From the IMG/VR virus record IMGVR_UViG_3300037585_003754, positions 1 to 36,078 of that record: DNA of 36,078 bases. One strand, written 5' to 3'. This DNA comes from a virus. The translations under genes were made by a program, and so were the position numbers. Of the stretch, positions 19,201-27,080 are shown one piece after another (position 1 is the first letter of the stretch; each line of letters opens with the position of its first letter). Below the pieces are notes generated by a model. It did not search any database and was not told the DNA's origin. It saw only the letters and a list, made by a program, of their open reading frames with translations.

Positions 19201-20281
19201 TAAGGATGTCCTTCGTTCGGTTTTTGCTGATAATCGTACTTTAACAATTAAGTGGTCCAAGATGGCAGCCAAGAAGTCTGGTAAAAACTGGGGGGATCGT
19301 TTGCTTGGTAATGTTTATTTAAATGGCATGGATATCGGGGAAACCATGATTAGCAAGGAGGCTGGCCAATTCAGGCCTGAGCCACCGAAGTATGTTTCTT
19401 TACGTGCTTTTGAGCCTTTTGCTACGCATCTTGACGCTATGGTCAATGCTTTTGAGACTTTAAATACCATTGATGATAAAGATGATCGTGATGCGTTATG
19501 GCAGGTTATGTTTGAGAATGTCGCTGGCAACTTACTTGACAAGCAATATACCAAGGGTTTTTCTACTTTGGTTGATGTTCTTCAAGGCAAGGGCGGTGAT
19601 CGCTTAGCATCTAGCTTTATCCCTGCTATTGTTACAGATGTTTCCAGGCATTTAGATCCAACCCATCGTGATTTCAGGACGATTGATCCTACCTTGACTC
19701 CCGAGCATGGTGCTATGACCAGCTTTTTAAACAACCTTGTTTCTAAAACTCCTCTCGCTTCTGGTTTTTTAATTGAAGATTATGACGGTCTTGGCCATAT
19801 CGGGGTTAAGCCGCCTTCTTTCGGCCAAAGCTTTTTTAATATTATCCCAGATAAGGCCAAGGTGCATAATAGAGTGTGGGGGGAATTTCTTGTAAATAAT
19901 TACTTCCCTAAGAAGTTAAAGCCTGAATTGCGTGGGGCTCCTTTAGAGTTAAATGAATATCGGGATTACCAGGAATTATTAGGCAAGACTAAGATTGCTG
20001 GCAAGACTTTAATGGAGGAGTTTATTGAGACGGTTGACAATTTTACTGAGTTTGATACAAGGGGACCAGACGGGCATCGTCGTGAGAGGCTTTCTGCTGT
20101 ACGTGAGGCGTATAGACAGCGAGCGGAGGAAGAGCTTGTGATTTTATACCCTGAAATAATTAGCAGAATTCAGGCGGTGGATCTTGAAGAGGAAGCTGCC
20201 AGCAACGAGGACGTTCCGTTTGGACAATTAAAAATACCAAGGTCTATGCAGGATCTAGCGCAAAGGAGTTTTAATCAATGA
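16223..20281 (+). CDS. large internal virion protein (gp16 position) with staphylococcal-nuclease-like domain
   Basis: A 1352-aa protein, the last core gene. Residues about 605-665 are hydrophobic (SILSGPITILGNFVSSHVFA, ALAGVIGVVDSALVG) and could insert in a membrane during ejection. Residues about 950-1050 form an SNase-like (thermonuclease) domain: VIDGDTIDV at 957-965, VRIKGLDTAEL at 975-985 and DRLLGNVYL at 1025-1033. Compared with staphylococcal nuclease, the metal and catalytic residues are kept: D961, R976, D981, T982, E984 and R1026. No lysozyme domain is recognised. The gene overlaps the fibre gene by 4 bases (ATGA). Confidence 0.85.
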   Translation: MAENINEKTVMDNIFVENVADTEDSANKLEPMEFEIVPPPLGPPPQTADEIVQEFPHSEAPDDTFTSTLTSPYVAPVAGVYDAVLNTGRFIHDATDWLGQHFDTAARIDSFLDSLPNMPEWPATRGAIGQGGRAITSFIAAAYSPAKYLKAYNSIVRGAGSAGVAGATGFSADSPNVANLIQQLADGSERMESTYRSLPRPMQDILRALPNIDPSHPLYGRLKNGGVEAMFGVPLDVLMSAARVWKAGRDASKLADEDAAVLAEKSKAKGDPVFQTTSKIDTDVSTARELADNLDAAKQSGNAQHIQQAEKRIEKFTKTNPEGAKLLDPSFTGDLGLGKGTLKSWGVPSLKPTSFAEQGKGGIYKGSEQFIDKSVLTKAIASKEFDLAKYILHPGNNAYKSDLIENISAMAEKLQKEVLTNVPGKASQRKESLKVLTAFEKDLKSMEGSDAYMASSLLGSMEYGPKTARDGLVLDIIRSAQGMQSWHLMKRALAGDPSAARMLPAQLAIGAEVEAIARASKSPLNKEMLRQLDQSFQRLGEDSVSGFGFGRNFNKEATDMMMRHAEMVPEFDGLDLAFRLNMLRNPHQYKTMIGQMSRPGMFDAFLEAYYNSILSGPITILGNFVSSHVFALYQIPVRALAGVIGVVDSALVGRSANDVRVGEFLAMTGGYIRGGVGQLKPLVDNLAAVATLKKPLSPSGLQKFEAYPRESWNAEGFAPAISALNKIMDNATRGAINVKAPLEWLANSTGRVVRTTQSLFATADEMNRAIAFDMSRHAQAYRAVANSGKSPFGNMREMQKYIDNIPTDKGEAYDFSTMIAFVDEVEASAGFRDFVDNYPALRVMFPFVRSQASIYSAWVNNTPFAVASPRFHKALKAGGAERQLALSRLMLGSAWTYAIYEGWASGRLTGSGLAKGAQRAMLSRMGWQPTSVLVDGDSYISNMFDFERSMEATLDRVIDGDTIDVRDADGEVHRVRIKGLDTAELGTVEGEEAKDVLRSVFADNRTLTIKWSKMAAKKSGKNWGDRLLGNVYLNGMDIGETMISKEAGQFRPEPPKYVSLRAFEPFATHLDAMVNAFETLNTIDDKDDRDALWQVMFENVAGNLLDKQYTKGFSTLVDVLQGKGGDRLASSFIPAIVTDVSRHLDPTHRDFRTIDPTLTPEHGAMTSFLNNLVSKTPLASGFLIEDYDGLGHIGVKPPSFGQSFFNIIPDKAKVHNRVWGEFLVNNYFPKKLKPELRGAPLELNEYRDYQELLGKTKIAGKTLMEEFIETVDNFTEFDTRGPDGHRRERLSAVREAYRQRAEEELVILYPEIISRIQAVDLEEEAASNEDVPFGQLKIPRSMQDLAQRSFNQ

Positions 20282-22683
20282 CACAGACAGCCACTAACGC
20301 TCGGGTTGAATATACGGGGAATAACAGCACGACTGCGTTTGCAATGACTTTCCCTATAACCGCTTCTAGTGATGTTAGTGTGTACGTGGATGGCGTGTTA
20401 AAGACAATTACTACCCATTATACTGTTGCGGTTACGAGTTACCCTGGTACTGGTACGATTACTTTTACTGGCGGGAATACTCCCGGAAGTGGCGCCAAGG
20501 TTTTACTTATCCAGAATGTTCCCCTTACCCAGCCTGTTGATTATGTTGCTTTTGGTGCTTTTACGGCTGCGACGAATGAGGGTGCTTTGGATAGGAACAC
20601 GATGCACTCTATCAGGCGCGAGGATAAGCTGGATACTAAGTTTGGTGTTGCCGACACTATGAAGGTTTCGGATCGTCCGACTATGACGATTTCTGATGTT
20701 GCCGCTGATCGGGCTTCTACGGTTTTAGGGTTTAATGCGGCTGGTACTGCCTTGACAGCCGTTCAAGGCGTTTGGAATCTTAAGGGCAATTGGGCGGCTT
20801 CAACAGCTTATGTTGTTAATGATGTTGTTAAGGACACTAACCCTACTCCTAATAAGTTTTATGTGTGCAAGACAGCTCATACTTCATCCGGTTCTCTTCC
20901 TATATCTACTAATACCCATGCTGCTAATTGGACAGCGATGGTGAGTGATGGTGCAACTGGGGCTACGGGGGCTACTGGATCTACGGGTTCGACTGGATCT
21001 ACTGGGTCTACTGGTGCTAGGGGTAGTGATGCGGGATTGGATATGACATTTGAATCAACTACGACTGATACGGATCAGGGGGTTGGAAAAGTCTGGTTTA
21101 ACCACGGGACTTTAAGTTCAGCAAGCGTTCTGTATATGGATGATGTGGATGCTAATTCAGCATCTATTAATTCTTTGGTAGATAGTTGGGACGATTCTAC
21201 AAATACTGCTCTTAGGGGTACTATTAAAGTTGTTCAGCAAGCGAATCCTGCTATCTTTGCAATCTATAATGTTACTGGTGCTGTAACTTCAGCTTCTACA
21301 TATTCTAAAATTCCAGTTTCTTATATTACTGGTGCCGGGTCTTTTACTGATGCTGATGCAAGTTCGGTTAGTTTTTTCAGAACTGGCGATAAGGGGGATA
21401 CTGGATCGACAGGCAGTACGGGCAGTACCGGGTCGCAAGGCCCGGCAGGAGTTAGCCCCGGATTACCCTTTCGTTTTAATTCTGCCACTAGCGATAGCGA
21501 TAAAGATGCCGGAGATTTTTGGTATAACGCGGCAGTCGGATCGGCAACTATTATCTATTTGGATGATGCCGATAGTGATGGTAATGCGGTATCTGCAATT
21601 ACCGATACATGGGATGATGGCGGTTCGGCAACGCATCGAGGCTTTCTCTTTGTCAAGCAAGATGCTGATCCAAGCAACATGGCGAGTTTTAAAGTCACCG
21701 GGTCAATCGTTGATGCGAGTGGTTATTCAAAAGTAACGGTGGCATTGCTAGGAGCCTATGGAACAATTTCGGATAATGATTTGTGTCACCTTGAATTTTC
21801 CTCAACGGGTGCAGGTATAACGTCACTTGTGGCAGATACCTCGCCCCAGTTGGGTGGGTATTTAGATTGCAATGGGAATTATATCCAGATGCAAAAGGGT
21901 GGGGATATATCTTCCGCTTCTCCAACGGTAATTGATACAGATGGGGATTATTTTATCTGCACAGGGACAACGGGATTTTCTGCTTTTACCGTAGCGGCAG
22001 ATCGTCATTTCTTTTTAGAGTTTGCTGGCGCATTAACCATGACTCACGGGGCTGGCACTCTTGATCTTCCTAGTGGGGCTAACATAACAACTGCCGCTGG
22101 TGATGTAGGCGAGTTTGTTTCCACAGCATCCAATGTAGTTACTTGCGTTAATTATTCCACAGCGTCAGGCAAGGCTTTAGTGGAGTCTGTTACTTTAGCC
22201 AACTCAGTTACCCTAACAAATAAAACATTAACGGCTCCCGCTGTTACTAATCTAACGGGTACTTTTAATTCTCCTACTGGCACAATAGGAGCAATGACAT
22301 TAGGAGGTGCGGTAACAGGTGGTGATCAAATAGTATCTGCCATTAACCTTAAAGATTATGGTGAAGTTACGAATGCTATGGGTGACTTAGGTGGTGGTAC
22401 GGATGCTATTAATTTAACACTTGGAAATTCTGTAAGTGCTACAGTTTCCACAGGGACTCAGACATTCACATTCACCAACCCCACAGCAAGTGATGAGTTA
22501 TGCGCTTTCAGTCTAATGCTAACAAACGGAGGATCGCAAACTGTTAACTGGCCCGGAACAGTAGATTGGGCGGGAGCAACGGCTCCTACTTTAACTACCA
22601 GCGGTGTTGACTGTTTAGTTTTCTGGACAATTGACGGTGGAACAATCTGGAACGGATCAACTGTAGCCCTAAACTTAAGCTGA
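20278..22683 (+). CDS. tail fibre with T7-type anchor, collagen-like linkers and duplicated domain
   Basis: An 801-aa protein. Residues about 1-130 are the T7 gp17-type N-terminal domain that docks the fibre to the tail (RVEYTGNNSTTAFAMTFPIT, FGAFTAATNEGALDRNTMHS). Two Gly-x-Thr/Ser collagen-like stretches lie at about 224-250 and 370-395. After each comes a related module of about 120 residues, with matching landmarks VLYMDDVD/IIYLDDAD, DSWDDS/DTWDDG and STYSKIPVS/SGYSKVTVA. The C-terminus is a beta-rich fibre tip likely to bind the host. Codon choice changes between the first and second module. Confidence 0.9.
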   Translation: MTQTATNARVEYTGNNSTTAFAMTFPITASSDVSVYVDGVLKTITTHYTVAVTSYPGTGTITFTGGNTPGSGAKVLLIQNVPLTQPVDYVAFGAFTAATNEGALDRNTMHSIRREDKLDTKFGVADTMKVSDRPTMTISDVAADRASTVLGFNAAGTALTAVQGVWNLKGNWAASTAYVVNDVVKDTNPTPNKFYVCKTAHTSSGSLPISTNTHAANWTAMVSDGATGATGATGSTGSTGSTGSTGARGSDAGLDMTFESTTTDTDQGVGKVWFNHGTLSSASVLYMDDVDANSASINSLVDSWDDSTNTALRGTIKVVQQANPAIFAIYNVTGAVTSASTYSKIPVSYITGAGSFTDADASSVSFFRTGDKGDTGSTGSTGSTGSQGPAGVSPGLPFRFNSATSDSDKDAGDFWYNAAVGSATIIYLDDADSDGNAVSAITDTWDDGGSATHRGFLFVKQDADPSNMASFKVTGSIVDASGYSKVTVALLGAYGTISDNDLCHLEFSSTGAGITSLVADTSPQLGGYLDCNGNYIQMQKGGDISSASPTVIDTDGDYFICTGTTGFSAFTVAADRHFFLEFAGALTMTHGAGTLDLPSGANITTAAGDVGEFVSTASNVVTCVNYSTASGKALVESVTLANSVTLTNKTLTAPAVTNLTGTFNSPTGTIGAMTLGGAVTGGDQIVSAINLKDYGEVTNAMGDLGGGTDAINLTLGNSVSATVSTGTQTFTFTNPTASDELCAFSLMLTNGGSQTVNWPGTVDWAGATAPTLTTSGVDCLVFWTIDGGTIWNGSTVALNLS

Positions 22684-22687
22684 CGAT

Positions 22688-24409
22688 ATGACAATTAAAA
22701 AACTAATGATGGGTGCTGGTGCAGTTGATGGGGCGCAAGTAATTGCTCCGAGTAGTAATGATTGGGATTATACGTTTGACGGTGGAGGGGAATGGCCCGT
22801 AGCAGGAAACTCTTTAGGGGATGATTCTGATGGTTGTTATATAGATAACACGGGTGGAGATTCGGCAATATCCTGCCTTATGACCCTTGACGGTGATTTT
22901 GAAATTGAGTTTACATTGGCTGATGAAGATCAAGGAAATTGGGGTGTTCACGCAATTGACGAAGATGACACAAGAACCACGGGTTGGGATTGTGGGGCTA
23001 GTTCAATGACAAACAGTTACTTTTACGCACATACTGATCGAGCTTACAATGGCAGTTCGTATGTTTCGGTGACGGCAATAGCAAATGGATCAGTAGTCAA
23101 AATAACGAGAGTCGATAGTACGATTACTATTTTGGATGATGGATCAACAACAAAGGCATGGACTTCCGCTTATACGGGAACGATGCGTTTTTTTGTTGGT
23201 TCGAGTGGTAGTCCATTTGATACTGATATTAATGATTTGAAAATAACCGATTCCGAAGGTGTTCAGCGTGATGGATTCTTCAATGAAGGCTCTGGAACGA
23301 GCTATGCTGGAGGTGGTGACAACTCAGGGATGCACATGGGTACATCTTTCGTTGCAACTCGAACAATGTCCATTGAATCTATTAAATACAGCATTGATTC
23401 AGTGTCAACTGCATACAATGCACATTTTGAAGTATGGTCATCAGATGGTACAAGTCCCGTGTCTCAAATTGGGGGTGATTCAACGAGCAACTCTCAAGCT
23501 AGTACAGGAGCTAGAACGCTTACTTTTTCATCAACCCCCTCAGTAAATAAAGGCACGGAATATTGGGTGGTTTTGGTAGATGAGGATGAATCATCCGGGA
23601 ATGTTAATTTTAAATTTATTGACGATGCATCTGGAATTGGTGGAGGTAATGACAAGTGCGGTAGGCATGACACAATTACAAGTATTTCTGATGGATCAAA
23701 CAGTGTGCAAGATGTGATGGCACTTGAAATTAAAGGAGAGGCGACAGGAGAACCAGCTCCAGACCACGATACCCTCTTGTTAATCTCCAGTGATACTAGT
23801 GATGGTAGTACGACTTTTACTGATTCTAGTGAGTTTGGTAGAACAATCACGGTGGTGGGAAATTCACAACATGACACGGCACAAAAGAAATTTGGAGCAT
23901 CCTCGATGTACTTTGATGGTACTGATGATTATATCCATGTGCCTAATTCAACAGATTGGGAATTTCGGGGGGACGGTTCTTTCACGATAGATTTTTGGAT
24001 GAAAACAACCAATGGAGGTAGGGACTACCTTGTCACGAAGGGAGCATCTGGCGCATGGAGTGCGATTGAGCTTGATTTTCGCATGGACGGATCAGGCTAT
24101 ATAGAAGTACAGATGAGTGATGATGGGGGCACAGGGAAACAGCTAAATAGTACCACTGATGTTTCTGACGGCAACTGGCATCACATCGCACTGGTAAGAC
24201 TTGGAACACGATTTGACATATATGTAGATGGGACGAGTGAAGATACAGAAACAAGTTCTTTGACTATTCTTAACAAGAGTACGACTTATGCAATTGGAGC
24301 AGACTCTAATGGAAATAATAATTACACAGGACATCTGGATGAAGTTCGTATTTCCAACGTAGCTCGATGGGACGCAGACTTCACCCCACCAACCTCACCT
24401 TATTCATAG
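22688..24409 (+). CDS. LamG/concanavalin-like receptor-binding or accessory fibre protein
   Basis: A 573-aa protein. The C-terminal 210 residues (from about 360) are a LamG-like jelly roll: FGASSMYFDGTDDYIHVPNS, GSFTIDFWMKT, DGNWHHIALVRLGTRFDIYV and GHLDEVRISNVARW are textbook motifs of this fold. Residues about 20-185 look like a second concanavalin-type domain (DFEIEFTLADED, NGSVVKITRVDSTITILDD), with a further beta domain between. There is no clear SD at ATG 22688, only 4 bases after the fibre stop, so translation may be coupled. A role in glycan or host-surface binding is inferred from domain type and neighbours. Confidence 0.85.
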   Translation: MTIKKLMMGAGAVDGAQVIAPSSNDWDYTFDGGGEWPVAGNSLGDDSDGCYIDNTGGDSAISCLMTLDGDFEIEFTLADEDQGNWGVHAIDEDDTRTTGWDCGASSMTNSYFYAHTDRAYNGSSYVSVTAIANGSVVKITRVDSTITILDDGSTTKAWTSAYTGTMRFFVGSSGSPFDTDINDLKITDSEGVQRDGFFNEGSGTSYAGGGDNSGMHMGTSFVATRTMSIESIKYSIDSVSTAYNAHFEVWSSDGTSPVSQIGGDSTSNSQASTGARTLTFSSTPSVNKGTEYWVVLVDEDESSGNVNFKFIDDASGIGGGNDKCGRHDTITSISDGSNSVQDVMALEIKGEATGEPAPDHDTLLLISSDTSDGSTTFTDSSEFGRTITVVGNSQHDTAQKKFGASSMYFDGTDDYIHVPNSTDWEFRGDGSFTIDFWMKTTNGGRDYLVTKGASGAWSAIELDFRMDGSGYIEVQMSDDGGTGKQLNSTTDVSDGNWHHIALVRLGTRFDIYVDGTSEDTETSSLTILNKSTTYAIGADSNGNNNYTGHLDEVRISNVARWDADFTPPTSPYS

Positions 24410-24417
24410 GATATAAA

Positions 24418-24858
24418 ATGGATTATTGTTTAGTAGATTCAGGTCAGCTAATACAGGGGCCAATGAGATTACCAAAATCTTGGCGCAATGTCTCTGGCTT
24501 ACACTTAGCAAGCACTGCCGAGCTTAAAGAGTACGGCTGGTTGCCAGCGGTGATTGTTGAACCAGAGTTTAACGGGGCAACGCACAAGCGAGGCGCAAGG
24601 TCTGTATCAATCGGTACAGATGATGTCACCTTTACTTATGCCACGGCAGAGCTTAATGTTTCCGATAATTGGAATAATTGGAAGCGTGATATGCTACGCT
24701 CAGACAAAGAAGATATGTCACGGGAAATGGAAGATTTGATCGAAGGCCAGCATAGCGGCAAGGTTGCAAGTGAAAAGTTGCAAGCAAAGTACGATGCTAA
24801 GAAGGCGAAGCGTGGGAAGCAACCAGAGAAACCACCCGAACCTGATCTGCCAGAATGA
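24418..24858 (+). CDS. tail-fibre-assembly-like small protein
   Basis: A 146-aa protein starting at ATG 24418 with AGGA just upstream. The beginning (MDYCLVDSGQLIQGPMRLPK, then NVSGLHLASTAELKEYGWLP) follows the pattern of small proteins encoded after fibre genes, such as XkdW-type or fibre-chaperone-like proteins, in which GWLP is a hallmark. The C-terminal half is charged and helical and ends in a Pro-rich tail. Its last 4 bases overlap the lipoprotein gene. A chaperone role is inferred, not shown. Confidence 0.72.
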   Translation: MDYCLVDSGQLIQGPMRLPKSWRNVSGLHLASTAELKEYGWLPAVIVEPEFNGATHKRGARSVSIGTDDVTFTYATAELNVSDNWNNWKRDMLRSDKEDMSREMEDLIEGQHSGKVASEKLQAKYDAKKAKRGKQPEKPPEPDLPE

Positions 24859-25007
24859 TACGCCTCTGCATAATTTTATCACTGATATTTATTACAGGGT
24901 GCGGGGCTTTGACAAATTTCATAGTTGGAGCTTCAGGAAATGTTTTTTCAGACGAAGTAGGAAGGCAAGTTGAGAAGAAAGTAAATCCTTCTGACTGTTC
25001 AAAATGA
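24855..25007 (+). CDS. 50-aa lipoprotein, outer-spanin candidate
   Basis: MIRLCIILSLIFITGC has a basic n-region, a hydrophobic core and a good lipobox (FITG-C, Cys at residue 16), leaving a mature lipoprotein of 35 residues. This is the size and type of Rz1-like outer spanins. It starts by an ATGATA overlap with the previous gene and ends directly before the next ATG at 25008. The neighbours are two single-membrane-segment coiled-coil proteins, which fits a lysis cassette. The Pro-rich body common in Rz1 is absent, so spanin function is a hypothesis. Confidence 0.75.
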   Translation: MIRLCIILSLIFITGCGALTNFIVGASGNVFSDEVGRQVEKKVNPSDCSK

Positions 25008-25322
25008 ATGGAAAAAATCTTAGAAAACATTTGGGGAATTTTTGTCGGGCTAGGCTGGTGGATGCTCAACCGCATGACCGCAAAAATAGACGGATTAGAG
25101 AAAGACAAAGCTGATGCTTCGTCTGTTGGGAGAAACTCTGGTCTGATCCATGAAACAGATAGAAGGATAGACGAAATTCAACACACGACTGTTCCTCGCC
25201 AAGAATACAAAACCGATATCGCTAGTCTGCATATGAGAATTAATGAGCTTGAAAAATCTAAAGAAGACAAAGTGCAAGACATACGAATTGTTGATGGTGA
25301 TGAAAAAAAGAAAGGCAAATAA
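25008..25322 (+). CDS. membrane-anchored coiled-coil protein, inner-spanin or holin-like
   Basis: A 104-aa protein. One N-terminal hydrophobic segment (IWGIFVGLGWWMLN, about residues 8-21) is followed by a charged helix to the end (MRINELEKSKEDKVQDI). An N-terminal anchor plus periplasmic coiled coil is the layout of inner spanins, and the partner lipoprotein gene is immediately upstream with no spacer. A small holin-like role is the alternative. Confidence 0.7.
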   Translation: MEKILENIWGIFVGLGWWMLNRMTAKIDGLEKDKADASSVGRNSGLIHETDRRIDEIQHTTVPRQEYKTDIASLHMRINELEKSKEDKVQDIRIVDGDEKKKGK

Positions 25323-25523
25323 TTGGAAAGGCTAAATGAAATGCTGATTGGTTGTGTGACCTTGGTTGGAGGATTTCTCACTAAGAGAATTTTTACTCGC
25401 CAGGATCAGCTTGATGAGCGTGTTTCTGCCTTAGAGAAAACAGTTGTCACTAAAAACGATCTTCATTCTATTGAAAATAACATTGCTTTAATACTGAAGC
25501 ATCTTTTAGGCCAGAAAAGTTAA
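25323..25523 (+). CDS. small membrane/coiled-coil protein, holin-like
   Basis: A 66-aa protein if read from TTG 25323, which follows the previous stop directly; ATG 25341 is an alternative that shortens it by six residues. A hydrophobic start (MLIGCVTLVGGFLTKRIF) is followed by a coiled coil (QLDERVSALEKTV). It resembles its upstream neighbour in layout, and the two may act together in lysis. It is the last gene before the 25532 promoter. Confidence 0.65.
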   Translation: MERLNEMLIGCVTLVGGFLTKRIFTRQDQLDERVSALEKTVVTKNDLHSIENNIALILKHLLGQKS

Positions 25524-25531
25524 AAAACGGC

Positions 25532-25560
25532 TTGCTATCTTGCGAGCAAGATGTTATACT
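25532..25560 (+). promoter_or_regulatory. sigma70-type promoter with palindromic operator in the spacer
   Basis: TTGCTA (25532-25537) and TATACT (25555-25560) are separated by exactly 17 bases, a good host sigma70 promoter. The spacer holds a perfect palindrome: ATCTTGC (25537-25543), GA, GCAAGAT (25546-25552), just the place where a repressor would block polymerase. Transcription would start near 25567 and run into the recombination/replication genes. Confidence 0.75.
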
Positions 25561-25593
25561 TCTCCTGTAGTTAAACAACAAAAAAGGAGAAAG

Positions 25594-26628
25594 ATGATGC
25601 CGTTTAAAAAAGCAGATCCGCAACAGAAGTATCTAAAGATGGGAATCTATGGGCCTCCTGGCTCTGGAAAAACTTTCACCACATTACAGTATGCAGAGAG
25701 GTTGGCCAAGGTATCGGGGGGTCGTGTAGCGTTCGTAGATACTGAGCGTGGTACGGACTTTTACGTGCACGAGGAGAAGGCGCGTCAAGTTCATCCTGAG
25801 GCTTTTGATTTCGATGCTATCTATACACGTTCGCTTGCTGAGACTTATGTTGAGTTGGCGGGTGATCCTGATAATGGACTGAAAGGTATTGATTTCAAGA
25901 AGCATACAGTTATTGTAATTGATAGCATCAGCCATCTATGGGATGCAGCTATTAGCGCTTATGAGGGTAAGATGAATTCTAATGATTCTATCCCTATGAA
26001 CGCTTGGTCTAAGATTAAGAAGCCCTATAAGGCTTTGATTCAATTTCTTATGGACTCCCCTGCCCATGTGTTTATTCTTGGCAGGCAGAAGAATGTTTTT
26101 GATAATTCTGTCGAAGGTGAGCTGAAGAAGGTGGGTGTGGCGATGAAAGCTGAAGGCGAGACTGCCTACGAGCCACATATTTGCTGTCGCATGGAAGCTA
26201 GGCAGAGTGAGAAGGATTCTACTATTACCAATTATTACGCCTTGTTTGAGAAGGATCGTACTGGCGTTCTTTCTGGTCGGACTTTCCCTAATCCAAATGC
26301 TGATCTAATTGATCTTGTTTTGCCTTGTTTGAGGGGCTCTAAGCAGGCTCAATCTCCAGATTTGGACGATGTGGCTGATCAAGATTCGGTGTTGTTTGAG
26401 AAGGAAGAGGCTAAGCGTCTGGATAAAGAGGCTAAGTCTAAGGATGATTTGGCGGTTTTTACCGCTGAAATTAACTCAGCTAAAAACCTTGAGGCTTTGG
26501 CTAAGGTTGCTGAGAAAATCAAGAAGCGCAAGCGGTATATGTTGGCTTCGCATATTGCCTCTTTGGAGATAATATACAAGTCCTCGCATGGTGCCCTTGC
26601 TAACCAAGTAGCTAAAGGAGATATATAA
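25594..26628 (+). CDS. Sak4-like RecA-fold ATPase (AAA_24)
   Basis: A 344-aa protein. Start ATG 25594 has AAGGAG 5 bases upstream; a longer TTG start would overlap the promoter. Walker A is GPPGSGKT (residues 20-27) and Walker B is HTVIVID (104-110), with ERGTDFYV between. This is the layout of the AAA_24/Sak4 family, phage single-strand annealing recombinases related to RecA. The neighbouring SSB-like gene fits, since Sak4 is known to work with a cognate SSB. The C-terminal about 80 residues are a charged helical tail. It probably supports recombination-dependent replication or repair. Confidence 0.88.
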   Translation: MMPFKKADPQQKYLKMGIYGPPGSGKTFTTLQYAERLAKVSGGRVAFVDTERGTDFYVHEEKARQVHPEAFDFDAIYTRSLAETYVELAGDPDNGLKGIDFKKHTVIVIDSISHLWDAAISAYEGKMNSNDSIPMNAWSKIKKPYKALIQFLMDSPAHVFILGRQKNVFDNSVEGELKKVGVAMKAEGETAYEPHICCRMEARQSEKDSTITNYYALFEKDRTGVLSGRTFPNPNADLIDLVLPCLRGSKQAQSPDLDDVADQDSVLFEKEEAKRLDKEAKSKDDLAVFTAEINSAKNLEALAKVAEKIKKRKRYMLASHIASLEIIYKSSHGALANQVAKGDI

Positions 26629-26629
26629 G

Positions 26630-27031
26630 ATGCCTATTAAGTACACAGAAGATGAAGTTTTTAAAAGCGATTCCTCGGATGTTGAATTCAAGAAGTTTGA
26701 TCCGGGCAGTTATTTTTGCGAGGTTAAAGAGGTTCGTGATGGCAAGAAAGCTAACCAGTACGGCCTTTGTTTTAAAGAGGTTGAGTCTGGTGAGATCATT
26801 TGTTGGGACAATTTAACCTTCGCAGGCAGGGCTTTAGGTATTGCCAATAAAAAAATCAAGATGATTGATCCTGATTTTAAGGTTGGCGAGGAATATAATG
26901 AGCAAAATTTGGTGGGCAAACGTGTGCATCTTTTACTTGCTTGGGAAACCTTTAACGGGCGCACTAGTCTGAGGCCTGATTTCAAGTCTGAAAATTTCGG
27001 CTATAAAAAGGACGACGACGTTCCATTCTAG
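26630..27031 (+). CDS. single-stranded DNA-binding protein (DUF669-like)
   Basis: A 133-aa protein that starts 1 base after the Sak4 stop. The body (FKKFDPGSYFCEVKEVRDGK, EEYNEQNLVGKRVHLLLAWE) resembles the phage DUF669 OB-fold type. The last residues, KKDDDVPF, closely match the acidic tip of bacterial SSB (DDDIPF), the hook by which SSB recruits host replication and repair proteins. It would coat ssDNA for Sak4 and call in host enzymes. Confidence 0.85.
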   Translation: MPIKYTEDEVFKSDSSDVEFKKFDPGSYFCEVKEVRDGKKANQYGLCFKEVESGEIICWDNLTFAGRALGIANKKIKMIDPDFKVGEEYNEQNLVGKRVHLLLAWETFNGRTSLRPDFKSENFGYKKDDDVPF

Positions 27032-27037
27032 GTTCTA

Positions 27038-27070
27038 GGGGCTTGTTTCATGGGGCAAGCCCCTTTTTTT
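27038..27070 (+). terminator. intrinsic terminator after the SSB gene
   Basis: GGGGCTTG (27038-27045), a 10-base loop and CAAGCCCC (27056-27063) form an 8-bp perfect stem followed by seven T residues. It lies between the SSB and zinc-protein genes, so it should reduce transcription of the downstream replication-like genes relative to Sak4 and SSB. Confidence 0.9.
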
Positions 27071-27080
27071 CGAGGAGAAT

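Noticed and set aside
25537-25552. Palindrome as a terminator of the lysis cassette
   Set aside because: No T run follows, and it lies exactly between good -35 and -10 boxes, so an operator is the better reading.
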